Positions 1 through 7,810 are shown, numbered from the stretch's first letter. The stretch is DNA of 64,000 nucleotides from Veillonella parvula (GCF_902810435.1 NZ_LR778174.1:372001-436000); one strand, 5' to 3'. Numbers and translations: made by a program. The notes: generated from the letters alone by a model not told the origin.

Positions 1-729
1 GTAATTAGTGAAATAGCGATTCCTACCATGATTCGCCGCGAAGTATGTTACGGTAATGCGGTTCATCGTGGAGAAATGATTTTGGAACGTTTTGTTGCTC
101 GTCATGTGTCTCTTGGTGAAGTGAAGGATACATTGGCACAGGAAATCATCCCCGTTGTCACTAGCTCATATGAGGAATTATTGGACACTTTAAAACCAGA
201 GATTGTAGTCGATGCTATTTTAAGTAAAAAGAATCTTGGTACAAAACGGGATGATGCAGAGCTCGTTATCGGTGTGGGCCCTGGATTTACTGCTGGAGAA
301 GATGTAGATGTGGTCATTGAAACGATGCGTGGTCATTCATTAGGTCGCTGTATCTATGATGGACCAGCTCAACCTAATACAGGTATCCCTGGAAATGTAG
401 GTGGCTACACTCATGAGCGCGTTATTCATTCTCCAAAGGCTGGACTATTTACAGCAAAACGTCATATTGGGGATTCTGTACAAGCTAATGAAGTAATTGG
501 TTATGTTGATGAAGAACCAGTAAGAGCAAAAATTACAGGTATTCTACGAGGCATTTTAAAAAGTGGGCTTATCGTATCAGATCATTTTAAGTTGGCTGAT
601 GTGGATGCTCGTTGTGAAGAGTCTCATTGCTATAGTATTTCAGATAAATCCCTTGCTGTCGGTGGAGGTGTATTAGAGGCTGTTACCGCTTGGGATTATG
701 AAAGGAATCTAGATGGAAACAATTTATGA
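1..729 (+). CDS. yqeB: YqeB-family Se-dependent Mo hydroxylase maturation protein (5' partial)
   Basis: The reading frame is open from the first base of the window, so the N-terminus lies outside; the first internal ATG at 28 is not the true start. The sequence resembles the EF2563/YqeB family, which accompanies selenium-dependent molybdenum hydroxylases. It shows the family's VIGVGPGFTAGEDVDVVIET and GRCIYDGPAQPNTGIP stretches and a C-terminal VGGGVLEAVTAWDY. The molecular role is not settled; family members act in maturation or cofactor handling rather than catalysis. It overlaps the next gene by 17 bases, so the two are translationally coupled, and both xdhC-like genes follow. This fits a Se/Mo accessory operon that begins upstream of the window. 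The linked selD-yedF genes at 34936-36669 and modABC at 26249-28582 support the reading. Confidence 0.85.
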   Translation, partial: VISEIAIPTMIRREVCYGNAVHRGEMILERFVARHVSLGEVKDTLAQEIIPVVTSSYEELLDTLKPEIVVDAILSKKNLGTKRDDAELVIGVGPGFTAGEDVDVVIETMRGHSLGRCIYDGPAQPNTGIPGNVGGYTHERVIHSPKAGLFTAKRHIGDSVQANEVIGYVDEEPVRAKITGILRGILKSGLIVSDHFKLADVDARCEESHCYSISDKSLAVGGGVLEAVTAWDYERNLDGNNL

Positions 730-1441
730 TGTGATGAAAGATCGTCTACAGGTTACTGAAACTACTGTGATGGTTACTGTTCTATCCGGTCCTCGTCAAG
801 GGGATAAGACTATTTATGCTGAAGATGGAAGGGTTCTATACGGAACTCCTATTGAAGGATTTACTGTAGATAAAGCAAAACTAAATTCTCTCTGTATGGT
901 AGGCGAAATGGAGTGTTTCGTACAACCTGTAGAAAATGATCCGTCAGTTCTCGTATTAGGTGCAGGTCATGTTAGCCGAGCTATTACTGATTTGCTGTTG
1001 TTTATTGGATGTCGTGTTACAGTCGTAGATGACCGTCCAGAATATGTAGTTCCTGAATTCTTTGATGAACGTGTCATACGTAAATGCTTACCTTTAGAAA
1101 ACTTCAAGAACGATTTACCTCTTGATGAATATACTGGTTTTATCATTGTGACACGTGCTCATGAGTACGATAATATATGCTTAGAACAATTACGAGGGTA
1201 CTTGCCTACCTATATGGGCGTTATGGGCAGCCAAAAACGGATCCATCACGCTTTTGAAGTGTTGCGTGAGCAGGGATGGACTCAAGATGAGTTAGATATG
1301 GTATATGCGCCTATTGGGCTAGATTTAGGAGCTCAAACGCCTGAGGAAATTGCATTATCTATCGTTAGTGAATATTTGGCAGTGGTGCGTGGAAAAAAAG
1401 GCGGCTCATTGCGGAAAGGTAGAGTGATCCATGAATCGTGA
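713..1441 (+). CDS. XdhC-family molybdenum hydroxylase maturation protein
   Basis: The 242-residue product has a divergent N-terminal XdhC/CoxI-like part (about 1-85) and a C-terminal Rossmann part. The latter opens with VLVLGAGHVSRAITDLLLF and VVDDRPEYV and ends with the XdhC signature GVMGSQKR...APIGLDLGAQTPEEIALSI. XdhC proteins bind the molybdenum cofactor and help sulfurate and insert it into xanthine dehydrogenase-type enzymes. The N-terminal part lacks the usual CGSTPR motif, which the next gene carries instead. The start overlaps yqeB, with GAAAGGA just upstream. The stop overlaps the next gene by 11 bases, so the three genes form one operon. Assignment to the family is firm; the client enzyme is not visible here. 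Confidence 0.85.
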   Translation: METIYDVMKDRLQVTETTVMVTVLSGPRQGDKTIYAEDGRVLYGTPIEGFTVDKAKLNSLCMVGEMECFVQPVENDPSVLVLGAGHVSRAITDLLLFIGCRVTVVDDRPEYVVPEFFDERVIRKCLPLENFKNDLPLDEYTGFIIVTRAHEYDNICLEQLRGYLPTYMGVMGSQKRIHHAFEVLREQGWTQDELDMVYAPIGLDLGAQTPEEIALSIVSEYLAVVRGKKGGSLRKGRVIHES

Positions 1442-1745
1442 GTTTATTGAATACCTTAGTGAACGTAAAAACGAAACCTTAGCAGTAGCCACTATTTTAT
1501 ATACCTGTGGATCCACACCTCGTAAAGCTGGTACATCTATGGTTGTATTTCCAGATGGATCTATTTTTGGTACTATCGGCGGCGGACGTGCGGAAAATGA
1601 AATCCGCCTAAGTGCAGTGGACTCTTTGAATAAAAAAGAAGCTCACCGTCGTATCGATGTTCATCTCGATGATGACGTAGCTGTTAAAGAAGGCATGGTT
1701 TGTGGGGGCCAAATGGATGTTTGGATTGAAACACAAAACATCTAA
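1431..1745 (+). CDS. Stand-alone XdhC/CoxI N-terminal domain protein
   Basis: This 104-residue protein is only the XdhC_CoxI domain. It contains CGSTPRKAGTSMVV, GTIGGGRAENEI and a closing GMVCGGQMDVWIE, the conserved features of the N-terminal half of XdhC, and it stops where the Rossmann half would begin. It overlaps the preceding gene by 11 bases, so it is probably co-translated. The pair looks like an XdhC function distributed over two polypeptides, with the first carrying a degenerate copy of this domain. The two conserved Cys (in CGSTPR and VCGG) may take part in sulfur, selenium or cofactor handling, which is inference. A terminator follows at 1805-1844, so this is the last gene of the operon. 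Confidence 0.82.
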   Translation: MNREFIEYLSERKNETLAVATILYTCGSTPRKAGTSMVVFPDGSIFGTIGGGRAENEIRLSAVDSLNKKEAHRRIDVHLDDDVAVKEGMVCGGQMDVWIETQNI

Positions 1746-1804
1746 TAAAAATCTCATTCAGCGTTTGTTTATAAATTTACAGTACTCTCAAAATGAGTTA
1801 AAAT

Positions 1805-1844
1805 ATAAGGTACAGTCAAAGAATTGATTGTACCTTATTATTTT
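1805..1844 (+). terminator. Terminator after the yqeB-xdhC operon
   Basis: A 15-bp stem (1805-1819 with 1824-1838, one G-T pair) with loop AGAA is followed by TATTATTTT. It separates the hydroxylase-maturation genes from cdaA, whose ribosome binding site (AAGGAG) lies only about 10 bases further on. Confidence 0.75.
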
Positions 1845-1862
1845 GTATAAGGAGCTATTTTT

Positions 1863-2675
1863 ATGCATATTGACGCACTTATACATACCTTTAGGCTTCT
1901 TGATATTGTTGATATCATAATCGTTGCTATTGGTATTTACTATTTATATAAATTGCTTAAAGATACACGGGCCGTTTCTCTTTTAAAAGGTCTCGTTATA
2001 TTGGCAATTTTTAATTTATTGAGTCATCTGTTAAATCTATACGTTATCAACTGGATTTTGCAACAAAGTATGACCGTTCTTCTCTTTGCGTTACCCGTTG
2101 TATTCCAACCTGAATTGCGTCGTGCTCTAGAACAATTGGGGCGTGGCCGAATTTTCAGCAAGGCACAAAATGTAAACGAAGAAGAAATGGATATGGCCAT
2201 TAATGAAGTGATGGCTGCGGCTCGCGTTATGTCTCGCGAACATACGGGGGCACTTATCGTTTTTGAACGTGAAGTAGGTCTCAATGACTTTGTAGATACT
2301 GGTATTCTTATCGATGCTGTATTGAGTCGCGAGTTGATTAAAAATATCTTTGTTCCTAGTACACCGCTTCATGATGGGGCCTTGATTATTCGTGATGGGC
2401 GAATCCGTGCAGCGGGCTGCTTGTTGCCGTTGACTGAGGACCGTACATTGAGTACCGAACTAGGTACACGTCACCGTGCAGCTATTGGCTTATCTGAGCA
2501 AACAGACGCTGTGGTAGTCGTTGTCAGTGAGGAAACAGGGACCATCTCTTATACATATGGGGGTCATATTTATCGCCATTTACCAGAGGATCAAATTAAA
2601 GAGGCATTGCGCACCTTTATGGAACGCCCTCGTCAAACCATTACTAGTATGTGGAAATGGAGGGCAAATAAATGA
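1863..2675 (+). CDS. cdaA: Diadenylate cyclase CdaA
   Basis: This is a 270-residue membrane diadenylate cyclase, which makes c-di-AMP from two ATP. Three hydrophobic N-terminal segments (about 13-30, 38-58 and 64-81) anchor it. The cytoplasmic DAC domain carries the catalytic DGA (171-173, in LHDGALIIRDGR) and RHR (203-205, in GTRHRAAIGLSE) motifs, both intact. The start follows AAGGAG at a good distance. It overlaps cdaR by an ATGA junction, and glmM lies two genes on, which is the classic cdaA-cdaR-glmM order. In other Firmicutes CdaR and GlmM bind CdaA and modulate its activity, linking c-di-AMP to cell-wall precursor supply and potassium/osmotic control. Here the order is interrupted only by a FAD-protein gene. 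Confidence 0.96.
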   Translation: MHIDALIHTFRLLDIVDIIIVAIGIYYLYKLLKDTRAVSLLKGLVILAIFNLLSHLLNLYVINWILQQSMTVLLFALPVVFQPELRRALEQLGRGRIFSKAQNVNEEEMDMAINEVMAAARVMSREHTGALIVFEREVGLNDFVDTGILIDAVLSRELIKNIFVPSTPLHDGALIIRDGRIRAAGCLLPLTEDRTLSTELGTRHRAAIGLSEQTDAVVVVVSEETGTISYTYGGHIYRHLPEDQIKEALRTFMERPRQTITSMWKWRANK

Positions 2676-3598
2676 TGATTCATTTGAAACGCAATTGGCC
2701 TGCTAAATTATTATCCTTGTTAGCAGCTATCGTTATGTGGTTCTTTATCATGCGCGATCAGAACCCTGTGATGGAAGTAACCTATACAATACCTGTACAG
2801 GTTCAAAATCTTAATTCTGGCTATATCATAGAAGATGCACCAGATGTGGTCCGTGTTGTTCTGGCTGGTCCACGTGATACCATTATGTCTATGAAATCAG
2901 ATAATTTACGGGCTTATATTGATGCATCTGGTGTAAAACCAGGTCAAAATAATGTAACTATTAATTTTACGCCTCCGGCAGGGATGAATCTTGTGGAGGT
3001 TAAACCAGATACCATCACTATCAATGTTGATGAATATGCAGAGAAAACGATTCCTGTTGAAATAGTTCCAATCGGCAAGTTCTCTGATGATATTGCTTTG
3101 AAATCGGTAACGATTGTGCCGAAAGAGGTAACTGTTTCTGGTCGTAAGCAACAAGTTAATGCAGTGAGCAAGGTTGTGATGAAAGTCAATGTGGCTGGTC
3201 AAACGAAGAACTTTAGCGCTGTTAGTACTTTAGAAGCTTGGGATACGGCAGGTAATGTACTAGATGTACATATTAATCCAAACCAAGGTCAAGCACAATA
3301 TGAACTTAACTTATTACGTAAAGAAAAGGCGGTTCCTATTACTGTTCCGACTGTTGGTACAGTAGCAGAAGGTTATGAAGTTAAATCCACGTCTGCTACA
3401 CCAACGCAATTAACAGTTACAGGTCGTGAAGAAATGATTAATTCCGTTACAGAAATACAAACGGAACCTATCGATGTATCGGGTGCTACTGAAACTGTAC
3501 AGGGTAACTATAATTTAGTATTACCGAATGGAGTTAATAGCAATACCACAACGGTACGGGTGAAAGTAGAAATACAAAAGAAAGTACTTAATGGATGA
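2672..3598 (+). CDS. cdaR: YbbR-domain regulator CdaR
   Basis: This 308-residue protein has a single N-terminal membrane anchor (WPAKLLSLLAAIVMWFFIM) followed by repeated YbbR domains outside the cytoplasm. Each repeat ends in a short beta-rich VTVSGR/LTVTGR-like element, for example near 150-160 and 245-255. CdaR is the membrane partner of CdaA and tunes its cyclase activity. The start ATG overlaps the cdaA stop (ATGA), and GGAGGG lies just upstream inside cdaA. An alternative start three bases downstream would change only one Met. A strong terminator follows at 3637-3674, so cdaA-cdaR form a two-gene unit. Confidence 0.93.
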   Translation: MMIHLKRNWPAKLLSLLAAIVMWFFIMRDQNPVMEVTYTIPVQVQNLNSGYIIEDAPDVVRVVLAGPRDTIMSMKSDNLRAYIDASGVKPGQNNVTINFTPPAGMNLVEVKPDTITINVDEYAEKTIPVEIVPIGKFSDDIALKSVTIVPKEVTVSGRKQQVNAVSKVVMKVNVAGQTKNFSAVSTLEAWDTAGNVLDVHINPNQGQAQYELNLLRKEKAVPITVPTVGTVAEGYEVKSTSATPTQLTVTGREEMINSVTEIQTEPIDVSGATETVQGNYNLVLPNGVNSNTTTVRVKVEIQKKVLNG

Positions 3599-3636
3599 TA
3601 AGTTTTTTGTGAGGCTTTAAAATCTTGCGACGAAGA

Positions 3637-3674
3637 CCCTAATAGAGTGAATATTTCTCTATTAGGGCCTTTTT
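3637..3674 (+). terminator. Intrinsic terminator after cdaR
   Basis: An 11-bp perfect stem, CCCTAATAGAG pairing with CTCTATTAGGG, has a short AT-rich loop and is followed by CCTTTTTATG. It ends the cdaA-cdaR transcript and means the FAD-protein gene needs its own promoter. Confidence 0.9.
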
Positions 3675-3814
3675 ATGATTTATATATTAGCTTTTATAGT
3701 AGTGTTGTATAATAAAGATGTATGACTATTTTCTTACAGATTAAGTGGTAAAGAATTTTGGTCAAAGATTAAAGAAGTAGGCTCACCTAAAAGGGAGGGT
3801 TTAATAGGAAAGAT

Positions 3815-5413
3815 ATGATTAGAATAATAAATCTCCGCGTGGCTGTTACGGTTAAGTCGGATATCAAAAGTATTGTAGAAAAGAAATATCCCCCGTTACG
3901 TGGTGCTATCGAAACGATTCATGTTGTTCGACGTGCCGTAGATGCCCGTAAGAAGCCAAACATTGTTTTTGTATATACCCTATTCATTGAGGTTCATAAT
4001 GAAGATCAAGTCATGAAAAAGCTTGGTAAACAAAAGGATGTATCTGTATTTGCTGCAGAAGATCCAGAACCTATCGTTTTGGGGTCTGTACCATTAGCAC
4101 ATCGTCCTGTTGTTATGGGCTTTGGCCCTGCGGGGATGCTGGCAGCCTTTTACTTAGCTCGTGAAGGCTATCGCCCAATCGTGCTTGAACGCGGTCAAGA
4201 TGTAGATACACGTAGTCATGACGTAGAGGCATTTTGGAAAAAAGGCATATTTAAGCCTGAGTCCAACGTACAATTTGGGGAAGGCGGTGCAGGAACTTTT
4301 TCCGATGGTAAGTTGACAACTCGCATTACCCATCCGCGTTTGCATGAGATATCTAAATACTTTGTAGAGTTTGGCGCGCCTGAAGAAATTTTATATAAAC
4401 ATAAACCTCATGTAGGTACTGATAAATTGCGTACCATGGTAAAAGCTATGCGTGAGCGCATCATCGAATGGGGCGGTGAAGTCCGCTTTGGTTCTAAGGT
4501 AACGGATTTATTGATTGAAAATGACCGTATCGTAGGCGTTGAAGTTAATGGTAGTGAGCGTATTGATACGACTGTTGTTTTGTCTGGTGTAGGCCATAGT
4601 GCACGTGACACGTATGAAATGCTTTATAAACGCAATGTGGAAATGACGGCAAAACCATTTGCTATCGGTGTTCGTATTGAGCATGATCAGGCTGTAATTG
4701 ATGAGTCCCAATATGGTGTAGAACCATCTAGTTTGGGCCTCGGTGCAGCAGAATATTCTCTCGTATACCACGATAAAGAATCAGGCCGTACTGCATATAG
4801 CTTCTGTATGTGCCCAGGAGGTCAAGTAGTAGCATCTGCCTCTGAAAATGGTGGTGTTGTCGTAAACGGTATGAGTTTATACGCTCGGGACAGCGGTGTT
4901 GCTAATAGTGCTATCGTAGTCAACGTAGGTCCAGATGACTTTGGTACTCATCCATTAGATGGCGTCGCATTTCAACGAGAATGGGAACGCAAAGCCTATG
5001 AGTTGGGCGGTTCTAACTTCTATGCGCCTGCACAAACTGTAGGGCAGTTTTTAGGACTTTCACAAGCTCCTAGCGTACAAAATAGTATATATAGCTACGA
5101 GCCAGGTGTCGTAAATTGTGATTTACATGATTGCTTGCCATCATTCGTCACATCCGTATTAGAGCGGGCCTTGCCATACTGGGGCCGTCGCATCCGAGGG
5201 TTTGATGATCCTGCGGTGTGTATGACAGGCGTTGAAACGCGTACCTCTGCACCGCTCCGTATGGGACGTAATGAAGAACGCATTTCTCCTACTGTAGGAG
5301 GTTTCTATCCTATGGGTGAGGGGGCTGGCTATGCAGGGGGAATTATGAGTGCTGCCCTTGATGGTGCGGAAACGGCCATTTTATGTATGGCAAAATACGC
5401 AAAACCTAATTAG
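3815..5413 (+). CDS. FAD-dependent oxidoreductase-like protein (COG2509 type)
   Basis: This 532-residue protein resembles the uncharacterised FAD-dependent dehydrogenase family COG2509. An N-terminal alpha/beta domain (about 1-90) precedes a dinucleotide-binding fold that begins at VVMGFGPAGMLAAFYLAREG (GxGxxG near residue 97) and continues with IVLERG. Further family stretches are NVQFGEGGAGTFSDGKLTTR, the SGVGHSARDTYEML Rossmann return, and the C-terminal GEGAGYAGGIMSAALDG FAD-contact segment. The reaction is unknown; no catalytic Cys pair or substrate motif can be named. It is a single-gene unit between the cdaR terminator and glmM, starting after AGGAAAG. Its association with cell-wall genes is only positional. 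Confidence 0.85.
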   Translation: MIRIINLRVAVTVKSDIKSIVEKKYPPLRGAIETIHVVRRAVDARKKPNIVFVYTLFIEVHNEDQVMKKLGKQKDVSVFAAEDPEPIVLGSVPLAHRPVVMGFGPAGMLAAFYLAREGYRPIVLERGQDVDTRSHDVEAFWKKGIFKPESNVQFGEGGAGTFSDGKLTTRITHPRLHEISKYFVEFGAPEEILYKHKPHVGTDKLRTMVKAMRERIIEWGGEVRFGSKVTDLLIENDRIVGVEVNGSERIDTTVVLSGVGHSARDTYEMLYKRNVEMTAKPFAIGVRIEHDQAVIDESQYGVEPSSLGLGAAEYSLVYHDKESGRTAYSFCMCPGGQVVASASENGGVVVNGMSLYARDSGVANSAIVVNVGPDDFGTHPLDGVAFQREWERKAYELGGSNFYAPAQTVGQFLGLSQAPSVQNSIYSYEPGVVNCDLHDCLPSFVTSVLERALPYWGRRIRGFDDPAVCMTGVETRTSAPLRMGRNEERISPTVGGFYPMGEGAGYAGGIMSAALDGAETAILCMAKYAKPN

Positions 5414-5507
5414 TGGGGAATTATACTGATGGATTGAATTACAGTATAGATTCATACTATTTATGTAATATAGATGTGACTTTATAGTAGGTATGCTTTC
5501 TATATTA

Positions 5508-5516
5508 TGATATAAT
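5508..5516 (+). promoter_or_regulatory. Extended -10 promoter element of glmM
   Basis: TGATATAAT matches the extended -10 consensus TGnTATAAT. No convincing -35 is present, which is usual for extended -10 promoters. The predicted start near 5523 gives a leader of about 75 bases before glmM. Confidence 0.6.
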
Positions 5517-5562
5517 ACACAACAGTAATTATTGAAAAGATACACACGGTAGATATATAGAC

Positions 5563-5579
5563 TTGTGAAACTTTCACAA
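5563..5579 (+). promoter_or_regulatory. 17-bp palindrome TTGTGAAACTTTCACAA upstream of glmM
   Basis: Perfect 8-bp arms surround one central base. The site lies between the likely transcription start and the glmM ribosome binding site. A 16/17 copy lies at 58871-58887. It resembles the Rex consensus but has a 3-base rather than 4-base spacer. It could be a roadblock operator or a small leader hairpin. Confidence 0.5.
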
Positions 5580-5599
5580 ATCCTTAGAGGAGGATAATT

Positions 5600-6952
5600 A
5601 TGGCTCGTTTATTTGGTACAGATGGTGTACGTGGTGTTGTTAATGAGTTTTTAACGCCGGAATTAGCCTATCATTTAGGTCGTGCGGCAGGAACGCATTT
5701 TGGTAAGAAAAAGGATCATCCTACGTTCTTGATTGGTCGCGATACGCGAATTTCTGGTTCTATGCTTGAAAGTGCATTAGCGGCGGGCATTTGCTCTGTT
5801 GGCGGTAATGTAGTGATTGCAGGTGTTATCCCAACACCAGCAGTAGCGTATCTTGTACGGCAACAAGGTTTTGATGCGGGTGCTGTTATTTCTGCATCCC
5901 ACAACCCATATCCAGATAATGGCATTAAATTCTTTGATGGTAATGGCTATAAATTACCTGATGAAGTGGAAGATGAATTGGAAAAATATGTTCGTCAAAG
6001 CGCAGATAATGAATTGGCGCGTCCTACGGGTGATGGTATTGGTAAAATTGAGTTCAATAGTAACTTGGCTCATTTATATGCTCATTTTGTACGTCACACA
6101 ATCGATACGTCCCTTGAAGGGTTGACTATCGTTTATGATGGTGCTAATGGCGCAGCTTCCAGTGTAGGTCCGGAAATTTTGTCTGGACTAGGGGCTAAAG
6201 TCATCAATATTAACGTGAATCCAGATGGTTTGAATATCAATCATCATTGTGGTTCCACACATATTGAAGGCTTACAAGTAGCCGTACAACAACATAATGC
6301 AGACCTTGGTATTGCTAATGATGGCGATGCTGACCGCTGTTTATTGGTTGATGAAAAAGGTCAAGTCCTCGATGGTGATCAAATCATGTTGCTATGCGCC
6401 CTTAAGTTGAAAGAAGAAGGTAAACTTAAAGGTGATACCATAGTTGGTACCGTTATGAGTAATATTGGATTCCATAAAGCAGCAGAAGAACTTGGTATGA
6501 AAACAGTTTCCACTGCTGTTGGTGATCGATATGTATTGGAATACATGCGTGAACATAATCTTTCCGTTGGTGGTGAACAATCTGGTCACGTAATCTTTTT
6601 AGATCACAACACCACTGGTGACGGTATGTTAACAGCTGTTCAAGTGGCAGCTCTTATGAAGGAGAAAAAGCAACCTCTTTCTGAGTTGGCCGGCATTATG
6701 ACAAAATACCCACAAGTTCTTGTAAATGTTCGTGTAGCTACAAAAACTGGCTGGGAAGACAATGACCTCATCAAAGCTGCTATCGTAACAGCTGAAGGAG
6801 AACTTGGTGACGAAGGTCGCGTCTTAGTACGTGCATCCGGGACAGAACCACTCATTCGTGTCATGGCTGAAGGTCCTAACCAAGAAGAACTACAATCCCT
6901 ATGCCAAGAAATTGCTGATATTATCGGTAGAGAACAAGGGCTTGCGGATTAA
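5600..6952 (+). CDS. glmM: Phosphoglucosamine mutase GlmM
   Basis: The 450-residue enzyme converts glucosamine-6-phosphate to glucosamine-1-phosphate on the route to UDP-GlcNAc. The catalytic phosphoserine is Ser100 in ISASHNPYPDNGIKFF, the metal-binding loop is DGDADRC, the sugar loop is GGEQSGH, and the C-terminal phosphate-binding site is RASGTEPLIRVM. The length is normal for the family. The start is preceded by GAGGAGG, an extended -10 (5508-5516) and the palindrome at 5563-5579. It sits close to cdaA-cdaR, as in many Firmicutes. The next enzyme of the pathway in this window, GlmS, makes its substrate and lies beyond the accessory island at 15294. Confidence 0.97.
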   Translation: MARLFGTDGVRGVVNEFLTPELAYHLGRAAGTHFGKKKDHPTFLIGRDTRISGSMLESALAAGICSVGGNVVIAGVIPTPAVAYLVRQQGFDAGAVISASHNPYPDNGIKFFDGNGYKLPDEVEDELEKYVRQSADNELARPTGDGIGKIEFNSNLAHLYAHFVRHTIDTSLEGLTIVYDGANGAASSVGPEILSGLGAKVININVNPDGLNINHHCGSTHIEGLQVAVQQHNADLGIANDGDADRCLLVDEKGQVLDGDQIMLLCALKLKEEGKLKGDTIVGTVMSNIGFHKAAEELGMKTVSTAVGDRYVLEYMREHNLSVGGEQSGHVIFLDHNTTGDGMLTAVQVAALMKEKKQPLSELAGIMTKYPQVLVNVRVATKTGWEDNDLIKAAIVTAEGELGDEGRVLVRASGTEPLIRVMAEGPNQEELQSLCQEIADIIGREQGLAD

Positions 6953-7013
6953 CTCTTAATGAGTAGTTTGATACTACTTCGTTTGGTTCCATTCTACAAT
7001 TTATATCAAAGGT

Positions 7014-7084
7014 ATACCCTCCTATATATGTCCCTTTGCTCCGTCCTACGTAAAGTCGCTGCAGGAACATATATAGGAGGGTAT
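7014..7084 (+). repeat. Perfect 18-bp inverted repeat with 35-base spacer at island border
   Basis: ATACCCTCCTATATATGT (7014-7031) is exactly inverted at 7067-7084; the right arm is followed by TTATTTTATATTTATTT. The 35-base spacer is comparatively GC-rich (around CCGTCCTACGTAAAGTCGC) and unlike its surroundings. It may be the glmM terminator, a dispersed palindromic repeat, or the left edge of the accessory island. Confidence 0.6.
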
Positions 7085-7520
7085 TTATTTTATATTTATT
7101 TAGGATGGTTATCGAATGGAACTGTCCTTGTTGCGTGAATATTTCATCATAGGGATCTTATAAAAGTTAATAATTCTATTTGGCATAGCATAGATTAATG
7201 ATAAGAGTAGTATGTTTACAATTAAAATTTAGCGGGGGAGTGCTTTAAGTATTAATTATAAATTCAATAAAATCAGCAGCATATAGGAATACTCTAGATA
7301 CGAAGTAATAGCAAGATATTAATTCTTATGAAGGATTTGATAAATAAGGTTTTAAGACAAGGAACTTAGAGAGTGTTTGTTTTATAAGTTGATATTATAT
7401 AGCATTAGATTAAATTGCAAATAAAATATAATATAGTTGTGGAAAATTCCTTATAAAAGAATCCTTTTCATCATTTTTATGAAAGATTTATGAAAAGTTA
7501 AAATATGGATAATAAAATAT
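7085..7520. other. AT-rich stretch with no recognised gene
   Basis: About 430 bases between the inverted repeat and the peptide operon promoter. It is very AT-rich, with no open frame carrying a plausible ribosome binding site and no tRNA-like structure. It contains scattered -10-like TATAAT (for example 7427-7432) without a matching -35. It may be the remnant of a rearranged island border. Confidence 0.4.
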
Positions 7521-7554
7521 TGTTAGAATGAAATAAATACAAGACAATCTTGTA
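7521..7554 (+). promoter_or_regulatory. Extended -10 promoter with operator-like palindrome for the peptide operon
   Basis: TGTTAGAAT (7521-7529) fits an extended -10. The predicted start, near 7536, is immediately followed by the palindrome TACAAGA-CAA-TCTTGTA (7538-7554, perfect 7-bp arms). A repressor bound there would block initiation, so the peptide operon is probably regulated. No regulator gene is present in the operon. Confidence 0.5.
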
Positions 7555-7577
7555 AATTTGACTTTGGAGGTGAAATA

Positions 7578-7757
7578 TTGGCAGATTTAGTGTTTGAAGA
7601 AATTGAGGAATCTGAACTTTTTGCAGATTATACAGCAGACTGTTCTGGTAGTCGTTCCGATTGCTGCACAAGAGTTTGTACTAGAAATCAATCTCTTGCA
7701 ACTGAAGAGGACTGGGGAAAATTTCTTGAAATTGAGAGTGGTGTAATCCAGTATTAG
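7578..7757 (+). CDS. Small Cys-containing peptide, candidate RiPP precursor
   Basis: A 59-residue frame begins at TTG, five bases after a strong GGAGGTG. No ATG or GTG start fits. The N-terminal third is acidic (LVFEEIEESELFADYTAD), as in many leader peptides. The middle holds four Cys in a Ser/Thr/Arg-rich segment, DCSGSRSDCCTRVCTRN (Cys22, 29, 30 and 34). The tail, ATEEDWGKFLEIESGVIQY, ends in Tyr and has no Gly-Gly. It precedes a hairpin attenuator and four genes encoding a JAMM protease, two E1-like enzymes and a UvrA-like ATPase, the usual position and size of a RiPP precursor. I do not recognise the peptide family. It could also be a small protein modifier or a toxin; the coding call rests on RBS, frame and context. 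Confidence 0.65.
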   Translation: MADLVFEEIEESELFADYTADCSGSRSDCCTRVCTRNQSLATEEDWGKFLEIESGVIQY

Positions 7758-7761
7758 AAGT

Positions 7762-7800
7762 AAAAAGCTGATGTTACGATATAGGTAATATCAGCTTTTT
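7762..7800 (+). terminator. Attenuator-like hairpin between the peptide gene and its modification genes
   Basis: A 16-bp stem (7762-7777 with 7785-7800, one G-T pair) and a 7-base loop (GATATAG) end in CAGCTTTTT. It lies four bases after the peptide stop and ten bases before the next start. A partly read-through terminator here would give excess peptide mRNA over enzyme mRNA, a layout common after RiPP precursor genes. Confidence 0.8.
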
Positions 7801-7810
7801 AGGTAATGCT

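Noticed and set aside
5563-5579. Canonical Rex operator
   Set aside because: Rex sites have TTGTGAA-N4-TTCACAA; here the spacer is three bases, so a Rex call is not justified.
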